From contig MNJR01000139.1 in NCBI GenBank assembly GCA_001920415.1, positions 30,374-74,611 on the forward strand: a stretch of DNA of 44,238 bases, in the 5' to 3' direction. Under the pieces are notes generated by a model. The model did no database searches, was not told the DNA's origin, and was given only the letters and a program-made list of their open reading frames with translations. Position 1 is the first letter of the stretch. The number at the start of each line of letters is the position of its first letter. The position numbers and the translations under genes were made by a program. This document shows, in pieces, positions 16,303-24,964 of the stretch. This DNA comes from Acidobacteria bacterium 13_1_20CM_3_53_8 (GTDB taxonomy: Bacteria > Acidobacteriota > Blastocatellia > Pyrinomonadales > Pyrinomonadaceae).

Positions 16303-17943
16303 TCAACTCTCCTCTTGAAGCATCTCGTCGCGCGTCCTTCGCCACTTGGTATAGGCTAGACCGAAGCAACCGAAGGCGAGTATGCCTTCGACGAGCGCGC
16401 CGTGAACTAAGACGGTTTTCGGATCGGCAACTTCACGCAATTTCGGGCGGTTTGAGCTATAACTTATTCCCTCTGGTTGCGGTTCAAATTTGCGGCGATA
16501 CTCTTCTGCATCCATGTGTGGGTCGCCAGAGCAGAGCGCCGCCGCGTAAGCCATAGGGTTGACGAGAGAGACAGTATTATTCTGCGTCTCGAACATAGCG
16601 CCCGCGACGCCCGCGCCCAAGTAAAAGACTACAGCCATCATGACTCCTGCCCATGCGCCTATGCGGAAGCGCTGCATAGCGCAATACTGTATGAACGCAG
16701 TTACACTCAGCACCGTCACTGCGAGGCCAAAGGCGATTGGCACAAATGAAGAGAAGCCGAACAGCCTTTCGTCCACAAAGCCAGCACTTGGGTGAAAGCT
16801 TTTCCAGAGAGTGAATAATCCTGTTTCCGCCACGCCGAGCGCTAGAAGGAAAGTTAGAACAGAACTCTTAATCTCTTTTCTCTGAAAGATGCTGAGCGGG
16901 TCTTGCGCCACGCTCCACCACTCGCGCAATCGTCCTCGACCGAGCGCGATGCTCCCAGCTAGAATCGTCAGCGCAGCCCAGTTGAAAAAGAGATAGATTA
17001 AGAGTCGAACGACCGCTGGCGTGCCATATTCAATCCAGTTCGTGTCGCTCCCGTAATGAACTAAAACCTTCTGTTCACCCCACAACAATCCGACCAACAA
17101 CACCTCCGCCGTGACGAAGAAGAGCCACGCGGGCCACGATGCGAGCGGTATCAACTGGCTCGCCTTTATCATTCTCACAGCGCCTATGAACGCCCACACG
17201 CCTGTGAACGCCATGACCAGCAGGATCAGTAAGTAGTAAGGAGCTTTGACATCATAGAAGTATAGGGTTTGCCAGCTTTGACCGTAAATGAAATAGTCTT
17301 CGTTGAAATACCTGCTAGTCCAGAGAAGCGTGAGCGCGCCCGCCGTGCCAACGGCAGGGCCGACTAATAATCCGCCGCGCAGCGCACGCGCAGAAGGATT
17401 TGCAAGCAACGCCGAGACAAAGAGTCCTACGGCCTGACAGCAGAATCCGCCTATGAGTAGCAGGTAGCAGTTGCGCAAGATTCTTTCGTTATTCACGCCG
17501 CCCAGCTCCGCTGCCACGAGCGAGAAGGGAAAAAGAATCGCAACCACTATGTAGCTTATAGCGCCGCTGCCCAGGAATTTTCCTACGGCCAGATCGAACG
17601 GCTTGAGTAAGACCATCTGTTGAAAGATAGCCGTGCCGCGCAACTTCTCCTGAATGAAAGAGAGCGCTGTCATCGCAGGTGACAGCACAAAGAGCGCGCC
17701 CGTCATGATTAGCACCAGCGTAGAGTAGAACTCCGAACTGAACTCTTTAATCCTGTACGCTTCGAGATCGTACACAGGGTTGTAGTAGGTTTTGTTGCTG
17801 TAGTAACTCCACTGCCAACCACCCAGCACCAGCAGGAGCGCGAGCGTCAGGCCGACTATGAAGATTAGACGGCGCGCCGGTAAGGATGTTCGCAAGTTGC
17901 GCGCAAGCTCTGGATTAAAACGTGCAATAAAATCGAAACTCAC
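16303..17943 (-). CDS. ABC-2 type transporter permease
   Basis: 546 residues, polytopic. Transmembrane segments are visible near 28-46, 75-95, 125-148, 158-185, 195-212, 230-250, 262-285, 310-330, 365-380, 395-415, 430-452 and 515-530. The segment SFIQEKLRGTAIFQQMVLLKPFDLAVGKFLGSG (97-129) is the coupling-helix region typical of ABC-2 permeases, which have a conserved EK(x)RG motif. The twelve-helix length suggests a fused or duplicated permease. It follows its ATPase by 26 nt on the same strand, forming an export system of unknown substrate. Confidence 0.88.
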   Translation of the reverse strand: MSFDFIARFNPELARNLRTSLPARRLIFIVGLTLALLLVLGGWQWSYYSNKTYYNPVYDLEAYRIKEFSSEFYSTLVLIMTGALFVLSPAMTALSFIQEKLRGTAIFQQMVLLKPFDLAVGKFLGSGAISYIVVAILFPFSLVAAELGGVNNERILRNCYLLLIGGFCCQAVGLFVSALLANPSARALRGGLLVGPAVGTAGALTLLWTSRYFNEDYFIYGQSWQTLYFYDVKAPYYLLILLVMAFTGVWAFIGAVRMIKASQLIPLASWPAWLFFVTAEVLLVGLLWGEQKVLVHYGSDTNWIEYGTPAVVRLLIYLFFNWAALTILAGSIALGRGRLREWWSVAQDPLSIFQRKEIKSSVLTFLLALGVAETGLFTLWKSFHPSAGFVDERLFGFSSFVPIAFGLAVTVLSVTAFIQYCAMQRFRIGAWAGVMMAVVFYLGAGVAGAMFETQNNTVSLVNPMAYAAALCSGDPHMDAEEYRRKFEPQPEGISYSSNRPKLREVADPKTVLVHGALVEGILAFGCFGLAYTKWRRTRDEMLQEES

Positions 17944-17969
17944 AGAAAACCTCCTGTTACCGTAGCGCG

Positions 17970-18902
17970 TCAGGAAACCTGGTGGCTTCCAACCGCCATA
18001 AAAATGTCTTCGACGCTCAACCTGCGCTCGTAGAAAGAGACAACTTTAGGGTGTTCCAGCACAATCTCTCTATGCAGTTGAGCAAGAAGAGCGCGATCTC
18101 CGTTGAAACTGAAATCAATCGTAGCTCGATCTGCTTTTAAGTTCGTTACATCAGCGCGAACGGAAAGAACGACGGAAAGCTCGCTGGCTGCCCGTTCGTC
18201 CATCATCTCAATTCGCACGGGCAAGCCCTGCGATATTTCGGCCACGAGTTTCCGAATCTCTCCGGCACGAATCACGTGGCCTCTCTCCATAATGATGACC
18301 GAACTGCAAAAGTCCGCAAGCTCCGTCAGTATGTGCGAACTGACCAGGATGGTCGTGCCCATTCGGCCAAGCTCTTTAATAAGGTCGCGCAGCTCTAGTC
18401 GCGCGAACGGGTCGAGGCCGGAAGCAGGTTCATCGAGCAGAAGAATTTTCGGCGCGTGAAGCAAGGTCTTAGCAATCACAAGCCGCTGGCGCATCCCGCG
18501 CGAAAGTGAGCCGACGCCCGCCTTCAATTTCGATTGCAGGTTGGTCAACTCCAGCACGCTCTCCACACGCTTTCTTATCTTCTCCTGCGGAACACGGTGT
18601 GCGCGCGCGAAGTATTCCAGAAATTCCCGGACTGTAAGCTCTTCGTAGAGGCCGAAAGTGTCCGGCACGTACCCGGCAATCGCGTGCAATCGTTTCGGAT
18701 GAGCGCCAATCTCCACGCCATCAATCTCAATTCTCCCGCTCGTAGGGCGTAGAAGACCCGCGAGCATCTTCAAAAGCGTAGTCTTGCCAGCGCCGTTCGG
18801 GCCAATCAACCCGCACACCTCACCCGCCGCGACGCGCAAATCAACGCCCCACACGGCTGGTTTCGCGTCATAGTATTTCGTTAAAAGGGATGTCGTTATC
18901 AT
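17970..18902 (-). CDS. ABC transporter ATP-binding protein
   Basis: I start at ATG 18902 (310 residues) because the family begins with this Met-Ile-Thr-Thr segment; the open frame extends to a TTG at 18935. Walker A GPNGAGKTT is at 34-42, signature LSRGMRQRL at 133-141, Walker B ILLLDEPASGLD at 153-164 with catalytic E158, and the H-loop in VSSHIL. The C-terminal 100 residues carry a substrate-specific extension (VRIEMMDERAASELSVVLS). It energises the permease encoded 26 nt downstream. The preceding exported protein gene is 78 nt upstream on the same strand, so all three may be one transcript. Confidence 0.93.
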   Translation of the reverse strand: MITTSLLTKYYDAKPAVWGVDLRVAAGEVCGLIGPNGAGKTTLLKMLAGLLRPTSGRIEIDGVEIGAHPKRLHAIAGYVPDTFGLYEELTVREFLEYFARAHRVPQEKIRKRVESVLELTNLQSKLKAGVGSLSRGMRQRLVIAKTLLHAPKILLLDEPASGLDPFARLELRDLIKELGRMGTTILVSSHILTELADFCSSVIIMERGHVIRAGEIRKLVAEISQGLPVRIEMMDERAASELSVVLSVRADVTNLKADRATIDFSFNGDRALLAQLHREIVLEHPKVVSFYERRLSVEDIFMAVGSHQVS

Positions 18903-18980
18903 TATAGTTAGTAAGTAGGAAGATAAAATCAGCAATGATGAGTTTACGCCTCAGAGTCTTAAAGGTTAAGACCCTGCACG

Positions 18981-19646
18981 TCATGAAACCCAAAGACCTA
19001 TTTTGTTTTGAATCTTCCAGATATTCTGTTCTTTCTTGAGGAGAACAAAGTCTCCCTCGCCGCACGTCCCGCCGCAAGAATACTCTACAGAGATTAGCGC
19101 TTGATCTCTTGCCGAGTTGAAGGCAACTCTTGAGAAATAAATTAGGCCGACAGAGTTCGGAAATTTCTTATAGAAATAGACCCAGAACCTGTCCGGCACC
19201 GCTCTGGTGTTATGCGTTTGAAGCTCGCTTATTTCGTCATCGCCGATCAAAGTGTACCGGACGTTTACATCGAATCGCGCGTCCAGTTTCATGCATTGCA
19301 TGTTTTTACTCAAATATTCATTGTAGAGCGCGGTAGGAACCCCCGAAGGGGCTTGTCCTTCTTCAGACGCGACAAAGGCTGTATCGCCAGCCTTGCAATA
19401 ACCGGCGTGGCCTGCGATCACGATTAGCTGATTCGACCGCGCTCCGTAGGTTCCGCTGATGACAGCGGAGTAAACAGCGTACTCGTCCGATTCTTCGGCA
19501 ATGACGGACGGAATGGCCTCTACGTTCTGCTGGCTGTCGGGCGCAGGATTTTTATTCGCGAGGAAGTTTGTGGAGAGAAGAATGGCGAGGACTGTGCCCA
19601 TGCCGAAGGTCAGAATCGCAACGAGAAGGTATAGAGAGCGTCTCAT
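18981..19646 (-). CDS. membrane-anchored or exported protein of unknown function
   Basis: Start chosen at ATG 19646, with AGAGGTG about 7 nt upstream; an in-frame ATG at 19679 is poorer. The 221-residue product has a signal anchor (RRSLYLLVAILTFGMGTVLAILL) and a secreted domain with several Cys: GHAGYCKAGD, KNMQCMKLD and CGGTCGEGD. The C-terminus (SVEYSCGGTCGEGDFVLLKKEQNIWKI) resembles the end of many Acidobacteria-type exported proteins that I cannot name. Clustering with the ABC transporter genes suggests an envelope function, but nothing specific is visible. Confidence 0.7.
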   Translation of the reverse strand: MRRSLYLLVAILTFGMGTVLAILLSTNFLANKNPAPDSQQNVEAIPSVIAEESDEYAVYSAVISGTYGARSNQLIVIAGHAGYCKAGDTAFVASEEGQAPSGVPTALYNEYLSKNMQCMKLDARFDVNVRYTLIGDDEISELQTHNTRAVPDRFWVYFYKKFPNSVGLIYFSRVAFNSARDQALISVEYSCGGTCGEGDFVLLKKEQNIWKIQNKIGLWVS

Positions 19647-19869
19647 GAAATTCACCTCTGAAGGTTTTTGTGCCGACACATGCTCGCAGGCTTTAACTAT
19701 TAGACGCGCCGACGGAAGAAAAGTTCCTGACTTTCAATAACAGCCTAAAGGACGAGTGCCCGTGAGATGCGCCGAGAAGATAAAAGTTGTCCTGCGAGCG
19801 GAAATTTTTGAATGACCGAAATGGAACGGGCTAAAGGAAGCAAGTCTGAACAATTCAAGTTTTGAAATC

Positions 19870-19973
19870 TTATAGATCGTTGCATTTGAAAGTTAAGCTC
19901 TTCGACGAGATTAGCTTGTATTTACGGGCTTAGAATCACTTTCGGCTTAAGTTTCGTCTGCAATGATCTATAA
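19870..19973. repeat. TATAG-type palindromic element, copy 3
   Basis: TTATAGATCGTTGCA (19870-19884) and GAAAGTTAAGC pair imperfectly with GCTTAAGTTTC and TGCAATGATCTATAA (to 19973). The interior between about 19899 and 19944 is unique. It sits in the 19680-20145 gene-free gap, followed directly by an AT palindrome. Confidence 0.75.
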
Positions 19974-20037
19974 ATTCCAAATATCATATTTGGAATCTCA
20001 AATTTGAGATTTAATATTTGAGATTTAATATTTGATT
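19974..20037. repeat. AT-rich palindromes
   Basis: ATTCCAAATATCATATTTGG is a near-perfect palindrome, followed by CTCAAATTTGAGATTTAATA-type units repeated twice. The rest of the gap, 19680-19869 and 20038-20145, shows no gene or firm signal. Confidence 0.6.
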
Positions 20038-20145
20038 CTTCGTCAAACTTTCTCATCTCGCGCACGATTCCTCTTGAAATAAATCGGCTGCTGGTCAATC
20101 ATTACGCACGTCTTGCGGCTAATCTTAAAATCAGGACAAGTAACC

Positions 20146-21489
20146 ATGAACCAGAAACCATTTTCGCGCCGCTCTGCTTTCATCTTTTTAATCACGCTCG
20201 CCCTCGTCAGCCCGGCGCTGCCGCAGGGCGCAGGCGTTTCCGACAGGCGTGCTTCTCAAACGTCGTCTGCTTCTTCCGTCACGCGTGACCCGCGCATGTG
20301 GCGCGAGGCCATGCGCATTCATCGCAGCGCCATAGTGATTGACGGCCACAACGACATCACTACGACGATGACGAACGACAATTACGATCTGGGCGGAGAC
20401 CCGCCAGCGCCTTATCGAACGAGCCTTGCGCGATTGAAGAAGGGCGGGATGACCGGAGAATTTTTCTCGCTCTACGTTCGCCCCTGGTATGTGACGCACG
20501 GTGGCGCGGCGCGCAGAACGCTGGACATGATTGATTCGGTTTACCGCGCGGTCGAGCGCCACCCGAACGATCTATTGTTCGCAACTTCCGCAGCAGATAT
20601 TCGCCGCGCCAAGCAGCAGGGAAAGGTTGCGGCTCTGATGGGCATTGAGGGCGGCCACGCCATAGAAAATTCTCTGCCGACGTTGCGCGAGTTCTATCGC
20701 CTTGGCGTGCGTTACATGACCTTGACATGGAACAACACGAACGATTGGGCTGACGCAGGGCGCGGCGAGCATACGCATCATGGTCTGACGGATTTCGGAC
20801 GAGAAGTTGTGCGCGAGATGAATCGTCTGGGGATGCTGGTTGACGTTGCTCACGTATCGGACGAGACGATGAGCGACGCGCTTGATACTTCCAAAGTCCC
20901 CATCATAGCCTCGCACTCCTCTGCGCGCGCCCTCAACGATCAGCCGCGCAACATCCCGGACGATCTGCTGCGCCGCATTGCAAAAAACGGCGGCATAGTG
21001 ATGGTCAATTTCTATCAAGTCTTCATTGACCCGGCAGCCTCGCAACCGAACCGCGAGCGCTCCGCCCAACTTAAAGCTCAGGAGGACGAGATAGAGCAGA
21101 GATTCAAAAATGACCCCGAACGAATCGCGGAAGAGGAAGACAGGCTGGAAGCTCAGCACCCGCTGCCCGCTACGCCTATCTCAATATTGATTGACCACAT
21201 TGATCACATAGTCCAGGTCGCAGGAATTGATCACGTAGGATTAGGAGCGGATTTCGACGGAGCGGTTGACATGCCCGAAGGCGCACGCGACGTGTCGGAG
21301 CTTCCCAATATAACTTACGAGTTGCTCAGACGCGGCTACAGCGAAAGAGATATTCGGAAAATTTTGGGCGAGAATTTCTTGCGCGTGTTCGGTCAGGTCG
21401 AAGCTTACGCGCGACGCAACGGCGGTCACTTGAGCGGGCAGGGCAGCACCCGACGCATTCCTCCGCCGGTAGCGAATCCGAACAGGTGA
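20146..21489 (+). CDS. membrane dipeptidase family (peptidase M19)
   Basis: Start chosen at ATG 20146 (447 residues) with AGGA 10 nt upstream, which gives a standard signal peptide (AFIFLITLALVSPALPQG). Zinc-ligand motifs: H68-N-D70, E168 in GIEGGHAI, H236 in DVAHVSDETM and H257 in ASHSSAR; GADFDG (near 377) carries the family aspartate. LTWNNTNDWADAGRGEHTHHGLT is the family core. Members cleave dipeptides, and some bacterial ones process cell-wall or D-amino-acid dipeptides. The signal peptide puts it in the periplasm. An acidic helical insert (LKAQEDEIEQRFKNDPERIAEEEDRLEAQ, about 314-342) precedes the second half. Convergent with the Gly/Gln-rich gene. Confidence 0.93.
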   Translation: MNQKPFSRRSAFIFLITLALVSPALPQGAGVSDRRASQTSSASSVTRDPRMWREAMRIHRSAIVIDGHNDITTTMTNDNYDLGGDPPAPYRTSLARLKKGGMTGEFFSLYVRPWYVTHGGAARRTLDMIDSVYRAVERHPNDLLFATSAADIRRAKQQGKVAALMGIEGGHAIENSLPTLREFYRLGVRYMTLTWNNTNDWADAGRGEHTHHGLTDFGREVVREMNRLGMLVDVAHVSDETMSDALDTSKVPIIASHSSARALNDQPRNIPDDLLRRIAKNGGIVMVNFYQVFIDPAASQPNRERSAQLKAQEDEIEQRFKNDPERIAEEEDRLEAQHPLPATPISILIDHIDHIVQVAGIDHVGLGADFDGAVDMPEGARDVSELPNITYELLRRGYSERDIRKILGENFLRVFGQVEAYARRNGGHLSGQGSTRRIPPPVANPNR

Positions 21490-21520
21490 GAGAAAGAGTA
21501 TCTAACTTTACGCGACAATA

Positions 21521-21740
21521 ATTTTTAAGCCGTCGAAGACGGCGACGGCATAAAGCCCGGTGCGGCGAGCGCCGGGTTAGCATGGCAGTTAAGATTACCG
21601 AAACCCGCGAGAGCGGGCGACAGCCCATACTAATCAAAACGGCTGTCGCTATCTTCGATAGCTTGCTCTTCATTCTCTACCTTTACCCCAGCCCTGACAG
21701 GCTGGGCTTTATGCTGTCGCCCGCTTGCGCGGGCTGAAAC
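21521..21740. repeat. REP-like GC-rich hairpin cluster
   Basis: Several stem-loops share sequence: AAGCCCGGTGCGGCGAGCGC (about 21556), GAAACCCGCGAGAGCGGG (about 21599), and GCTTTATGCTGTCGCCCGC followed by GCGGGCTGAAA (about 21705-21740). The last two are inverted relatives of each other. A copy in the opposite orientation to the first occurs at 35250-35305. This fills most of the gap between convergent genes. Confidence 0.8.
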
Positions 21741-21767
21741 GCAATGTTCGAGTAAGGTAAAAGTGCG

Positions 21768-21813
21768 AAATAAAAAACGCACTAACGTTCGCTCTGTGAG
21801 CGAACGTTAGTGC
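21768..21813 (-). terminator. Rho-independent terminator of the Gly/Gln-rich gene
   Basis: A perfect 16-bp stem GCACTAACGTTCGCTC with loop TGT (21779-21813). Read on the minus strand it is followed by GTTTTTTATTT, a classic T-run. It lies 36 nt after the stop of the minus-strand gene at 21849. It could also stop plus-strand readthrough from the dipeptidase gene. Confidence 0.8.
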
Positions 21814-21848
21814 CATTCAATTTTCAGAGTCGAAACTGAATTCGCTGG

Positions 21849-22109
21849 CTAGCGATTCTGTCCCCCCTGTTGTCCACCTTGCGAACCGCCCTGAGCACCA
21901 CCCTGCGGATTCTTCTGTGAAGAGCCTTGACCGCCCTGTCCGGTCTGTCCCGTTGGGCTTCCGGTCTGTCCGCCTATGTTACCCTGCTGACCGCCTGGCT
22001 GATTACCTTGATCCGACTGTTGATTGGCCTGATCGCCCTGAGCCGTTCCTTGAGCGCCAGCCGTAGCGCCCACGCTCTTCTCGTTACCAGCATTTTTCTG
22101 GTCTGCCAT
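21849..22109 (-). CDS. small Gly/Gln-rich low-complexity protein
   Basis: 86 residues, nearly all Gly, Gln, Asn, Ser, Thr and Ala. The first part is ATAGAQGTAQGDQANQQSDQ; the tail is GGAQGGSQGGQQGGQNR. There is no signal peptide or membrane segment, so it is probably cytosolic and disordered. The near-perfect Shine-Dalgarno AAGGAGGA about 8 nt upstream and a strong terminator downstream argue that this is a real, well-expressed gene. Its composition recalls hydrophilic stress proteins (KGG/hydrophilin-like), but no family motif is certain. It is convergent with the dipeptidase gene. Confidence 0.75.
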   Translation of the reverse strand: MADQKNAGNEKSVGATAGAQGTAQGDQANQQSDQGNQPGGQQGNIGGQTGSPTGQTGQGGQGSSQKNPQGGAQGGSQGGQQGGQNR

Positions 22110-22335
22110 CTTACATTCCTCCTTGATTACCTTTGGTTAATGAGAATGAATGAGCCACGCTAGCGGTGGCGTGCGCGTAGCTCATCCGTACACCCTTAGT
22201 TCATTTAAATCATAAATATCAATTCCCATGCCGCACTAGTTTTCAAAGAAACAGACCAATTACCTCATCAAAACGCAGCCTCGATCAATCTGCGCCAGAC
22301 ACAGGCCGCATAAAATCTGTACAGGGAGGGGAAAG
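22110..22335. other. gene-free gap upstream of hemW repeat
   Basis: This stretch holds the leader of the minus-strand Gly/Gln gene and an imperfect hairpin, GAGCCACGC...GCGTAGCTC (about 22151-22184). I see no gene in it. Confidence 0.4.
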
Positions 22336-22450
22336 CAAAAGACGCGGTGACACGGAGACGCGGCGACGCGGAGAGAAGAGGATTAACTTCTTACATCAAT
22401 CTTTTTCTTTCGCCGCGTCTCCGCGTCCCCGTGTCACCGCGTCTCTCCCT
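22336..22450. repeat. inverted repeat of GACGCGGTGACACGGAG units (class F)
   Basis: The left arm (22337-22376) repeats GACGCGG and GACACGG; the right arm (22407-22448) is the complement CGCCGCGTCTCCGCGTCC. The loop is AT-rich. A single left-arm-type copy overlaps the end of cmk at about 25627-25655. The hemW start lies about 26 nt after the right arm. Confidence 0.88.
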
Positions 22451-22458
22451 CCTCGTGT

Positions 22459-22464
22459 TATACT
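22459..22464 (+). promoter_or_regulatory. candidate -10 box for hemW
   Basis: TATACT ends 11 nt before the ATG at 22476 and no Shine-Dalgarno sequence lies between. The position suggests a leaderless or very short-leader mRNA. No -35 box is convincing. Confidence 0.35.
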
Positions 22465-22475
22465 CTCTACTTCTA

Positions 22476-23612
22476 ATGGAACGCGCGGGCATATACATAC
22501 ATATTCCGTTCTGTCTTTCACGCTGCTCTTACTGCGATTTCGCAACGGGCATGTATGAGGGCGCGCTCGCCCGACGTTATGTTCGAGCCGTTGCGCAGGA
22601 GATCAATTCGTTTTCAACTCCAAAAGTTTCGTGTGAAGTTGATACTGTTTATTTCGGTGGAGGAACGCCTAGCCTGTTAGACCCCGAACAGGTCGAGCAA
22701 ATACTGGAGGCCATGCGCAATCGTTTTCAAGTAGTGCCGGACGCTGAAGTTACTATGGAGATGAATCCGGGTGGGCTTCAACTGGAAGTTCTTCAAAATT
22801 TTCGCGCGCTCGGTGTCAATCGCGCCAGCTTCGGCGCGCAGACTTTTGATGACGACGAGTTGAAGCGATTGGGGCGCAGGCATACGGCTGATGATGTGCG
22901 AGTGACGATTAGACTGTTGCGCGAAGCGGGTTTCGACAACGTGAGCTTTGATCTCATCGCGGGGCTTCCAGCCCAGACGCTCGAAGCGTGGGAACGAAAC
23001 CTGGACGAAGCATTGGCGCTTCTGCCAGAGCATCTGTCGCTCTATCTTCTGGAAGTTCACGAAGGCACGCCGCTCGCTGATCAGATAAAGCGCGGAGCGC
23101 AAGCGCGACCCGACGAAGACCTTTCAGCGAAGATGTATGAATTGATGCTTGATAAGACTGCTGCGGCGGGCTACGAGCATTACGAGATTTCAAATTTTTG
23201 TCTGCACGGCTTTCAATCGCGCCACAACACAAAATACTGGACGGGTACGCCCGTCTTCGGCTTTGGCTCTTCCGCGCACTCGTTCGACGGCAAATGGAAG
23301 CGCTGGGCTAACGAACGCGATGCTGCGCGCTACACGCGCATGATTGAAGAGAGAAAATCTCCTGTCGTCGAAACCGTCGAATTGGACGAACACGCCGCAC
23401 GAGCCGAGAGCGTATTCCTGGGCTTACGTCTGCTGCGCGGAATTGATCTGAAAAATTACCGCGCGCGATTCGGAAGAGATTTGCGCAAAGAGTACGAAGA
23501 AGATTTAACTCGCTTGAGCGAAGCAGGCTTGATTGAATTTGATGACGAACTGATGCGGCTCACGCGACACGGCGCTCTGCTTTCCAACGAAGTGTTCGCA
23601 ACGTTTGTATAA
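22476..23612 (+). CDS. hemW: radical SAM heme chaperone HemW
   Basis: 378 residues from ATG 22476; the 43 open codons upstream are the class F repeat and give an unlikely Arg-rich sequence. The radical SAM motif C13-x3-C17-x2-C20 (CLSRCSYCDFATG) is near the N-terminus. YFGGGTPSLL, EMNPGG, NRASFGAQTFDDDELKRLGRRH and SLYLLEVHEGTPL follow, in HemW/HemN order. The CSYCDF start is of the HemW type rather than the longer oxygen-independent coproporphyrinogen oxidase HemN. HemW binds heme and helps deliver it to target proteins. It is often misannotated as coproporphyrinogen oxidase. Class D repeat and ltaE follow. Confidence 0.92.
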   Translation: MERAGIYIHIPFCLSRCSYCDFATGMYEGALARRYVRAVAQEINSFSTPKVSCEVDTVYFGGGTPSLLDPEQVEQILEAMRNRFQVVPDAEVTMEMNPGGLQLEVLQNFRALGVNRASFGAQTFDDDELKRLGRRHTADDVRVTIRLLREAGFDNVSFDLIAGLPAQTLEAWERNLDEALALLPEHLSLYLLEVHEGTPLADQIKRGAQARPDEDLSAKMYELMLDKTAAAGYEHYEISNFCLHGFQSRHNTKYWTGTPVFGFGSSAHSFDGKWKRWANERDAARYTRMIEERKSPVVETVELDEHAARAESVFLGLRLLRGIDLKNYRARFGRDLRKEYEEDLTRLSEAGLIEFDDELMRLTRHGALLSNEVFATFV

Positions 23613-23628
23613 AAGTAGAGGCTAGAAG

Positions 23629-23763
23629 AAAAGTCTGGAGTCTGGGCATTTTCGATTTTGGATTTTAGATTTTCGATTTAAAAGCACTCCGCTTCTTCCA
23701 ATCGAAAATCGCAAATCTAAAATCCAAAATCAACCGGACTCTAGACTCCAGACTCCAGACTTC
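23629..23763. repeat. composite inverted repeat (class D)
   Basis: The outer arms are AGTCTGGAGTCTGG (23636 region) and CCAGACTCCAGACT-type (to 23761). The inner arms are TTTTGGATTTTAGATTTTCG and CGAAAATCGCAAATCTAAAA. The loop TTAAAAGCACTCCGCTTCTT resembles the class C loop. The ltaE start follows 21 nt later. Confidence 0.88.
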
Positions 23764-23784
23764 TTTTACTGACATCTGAATTTT

Positions 23785-24819
23785 ATGATTGATCTGCGCA
23801 GTGACACCGTTACTAAACCTACACGAGCGATGCGGCGCGCTATGGCCGAAGCGGAAGTCGGCGATGATGTGTATGGCGAAGACCCTACGGTGAATCGTTT
23901 GCAGGAGCGCGCGGCTGAGATTTTCGGGAAAGAGGCCGCCATTTTCGTGCCTACGGGTTCGATGGGGAATCAGATTGCTATAAAACTTCACACGCGACCC
24001 GGACAGGAAGTTGTAATAGAAGAGCGCGGCCATATCTTCAACTTCGAGATGGCCGCGATGGCGGCAGTTTCGGGAACGATTCCCAGACCCGTTCGCAGCC
24101 GTGATGGAAGCGGGATTTTAACCTGGGACGAAATCGAAGCTGCTTTGCACGTGGGCGGTGCTTACTACGTCGCGCCGACCGGATTGATTGCGCTCGAAAA
24201 CTCTCACAACCTTGCAGGTGGAACATTGCTCACACGCTCTCGCACAGAAGAGATTTGCGAGCGTGCGCACGAGCGAAAACTTCCAGTCCATCTTGACGGC
24301 GCGCGTATATTCAACGCGGCGACTGCGCTCGCGGAATCTGTAGCGGCTTTGGCTCGGCCAGTTGATTCCGTGATGTTCTGTCTATCGAAAGCGTTGGGCG
24401 CGCCCGTGGGTTCTATGCTTCTGGGCGAGCGCGCATTTATAGAAGAGGCTAGAAGCTGGCGAAAGCTTTTGGGCGGAGGCATGCGTCAGGCTGGAGTGCT
24501 CGCGGCGGCGGGACTCGTGGCGCTTGAAGAGACGCCGCGAAGACTTCACGAGGATCACGCCAACGCTCGCAAACTCGCAGAAGGTCTGGCAGAAATTCCG
24601 GGCATCAAAATTGATCCCGAAAAAATTGTTACTAACATCATCATCTTCGACGTTTCCGAAACAGGAATCAGCGCCGACGAGATTTGCGCACGGCTTCAAC
24701 AGTACAATGTTCTTGCCTCCGGCTTTGGCGATTCAATACGCATGGTCACACACTACGACGTTTCAAGCGACGATATTGATGTTGCGCTGAAAGGAATGAA
24801 AGAAGTAGTCAGTAGATAG
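23785..24819 (+). CDS. ltaE: low-specificity L-threonine aldolase
   Basis: 344 residues, full length. A fold-type I PLP enzyme: [49 protein letters not shown]83 in EERGHIF (the base/PLP-stacking residue of threonine aldolases) and [10 protein letters not shown]. The Schiff-base lysine is K202 in [12 protein letters not shown]. The enzyme cleaves L-threonine or L-allo-threonine to glycine and acetaldehyde. The final codons (VVSR-stop) lie inside the start of the class E repeat. No Shine-Dalgarno sequence is visible. It precedes cmk, with which it has no known metabolic link. Confidence 0.95.
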   Translation: MIDLRSDTVTKPTRAMRRAMAEAEVGDDVYGEDPTVNRLQERAAEIFGKEAAIFVPTGSMGNQIAIKLHTRPGQEVVIEERGHIFNFEMAAMAAVSGTIPRPVRSRDGSGILTWDEIEAALHVGGAYYVAPTGLIALENSHNLAGGTLLTRSRTEEICERAHERKLPVHLDGARIFNAATALAESVAALARPVDSVMFCLSKALGAPVGSMLLGERAFIEEARSWRKLLGGGMRQAGVLAAAGLVALEETPRRLHEDHANARKLAEGLAEIPGIKIDPEKIVTNIIIFDVSETGISADEICARLQQYNVLASGFGDSIRMVTHYDVSSDDIDVALKGMKEVVSR

Positions 24820-24960
24820 TAGATAGTGGTTAGTAGATAGCATGATGCGGTTGAGAGGCTTGCTGTCTTGAATCATTATCTCTCAACACAGAATGCTCTA
24901 TAAATCTACTACCTACTAACTACTACCCACTATCTACTATCCACTGACTATTAACTACTC
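24808..24960. repeat. inverted repeat of AGTAGATAGTAGATAG units (class E)
   Basis: The left arm (24808-24840) overlaps the last codons and stop of ltaE. The right arm (24907-24960) has CTACTACCTACTAACTACTA and CCACTATCTACTATCC units. The loop has smaller stems (GTTGAGAG...CTCTCAAC; GCAT...ATGC). It ends 4 nt before the cmk start. Confidence 0.88.
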
Positions 24961-24964
24961 CTTT

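Noticed and set aside
22347-22475. N-terminal extension of hemW
   Set aside because: The Arg-rich segment is the class F repeat; HemW homologues begin close to MERAGIYIHIPFC.
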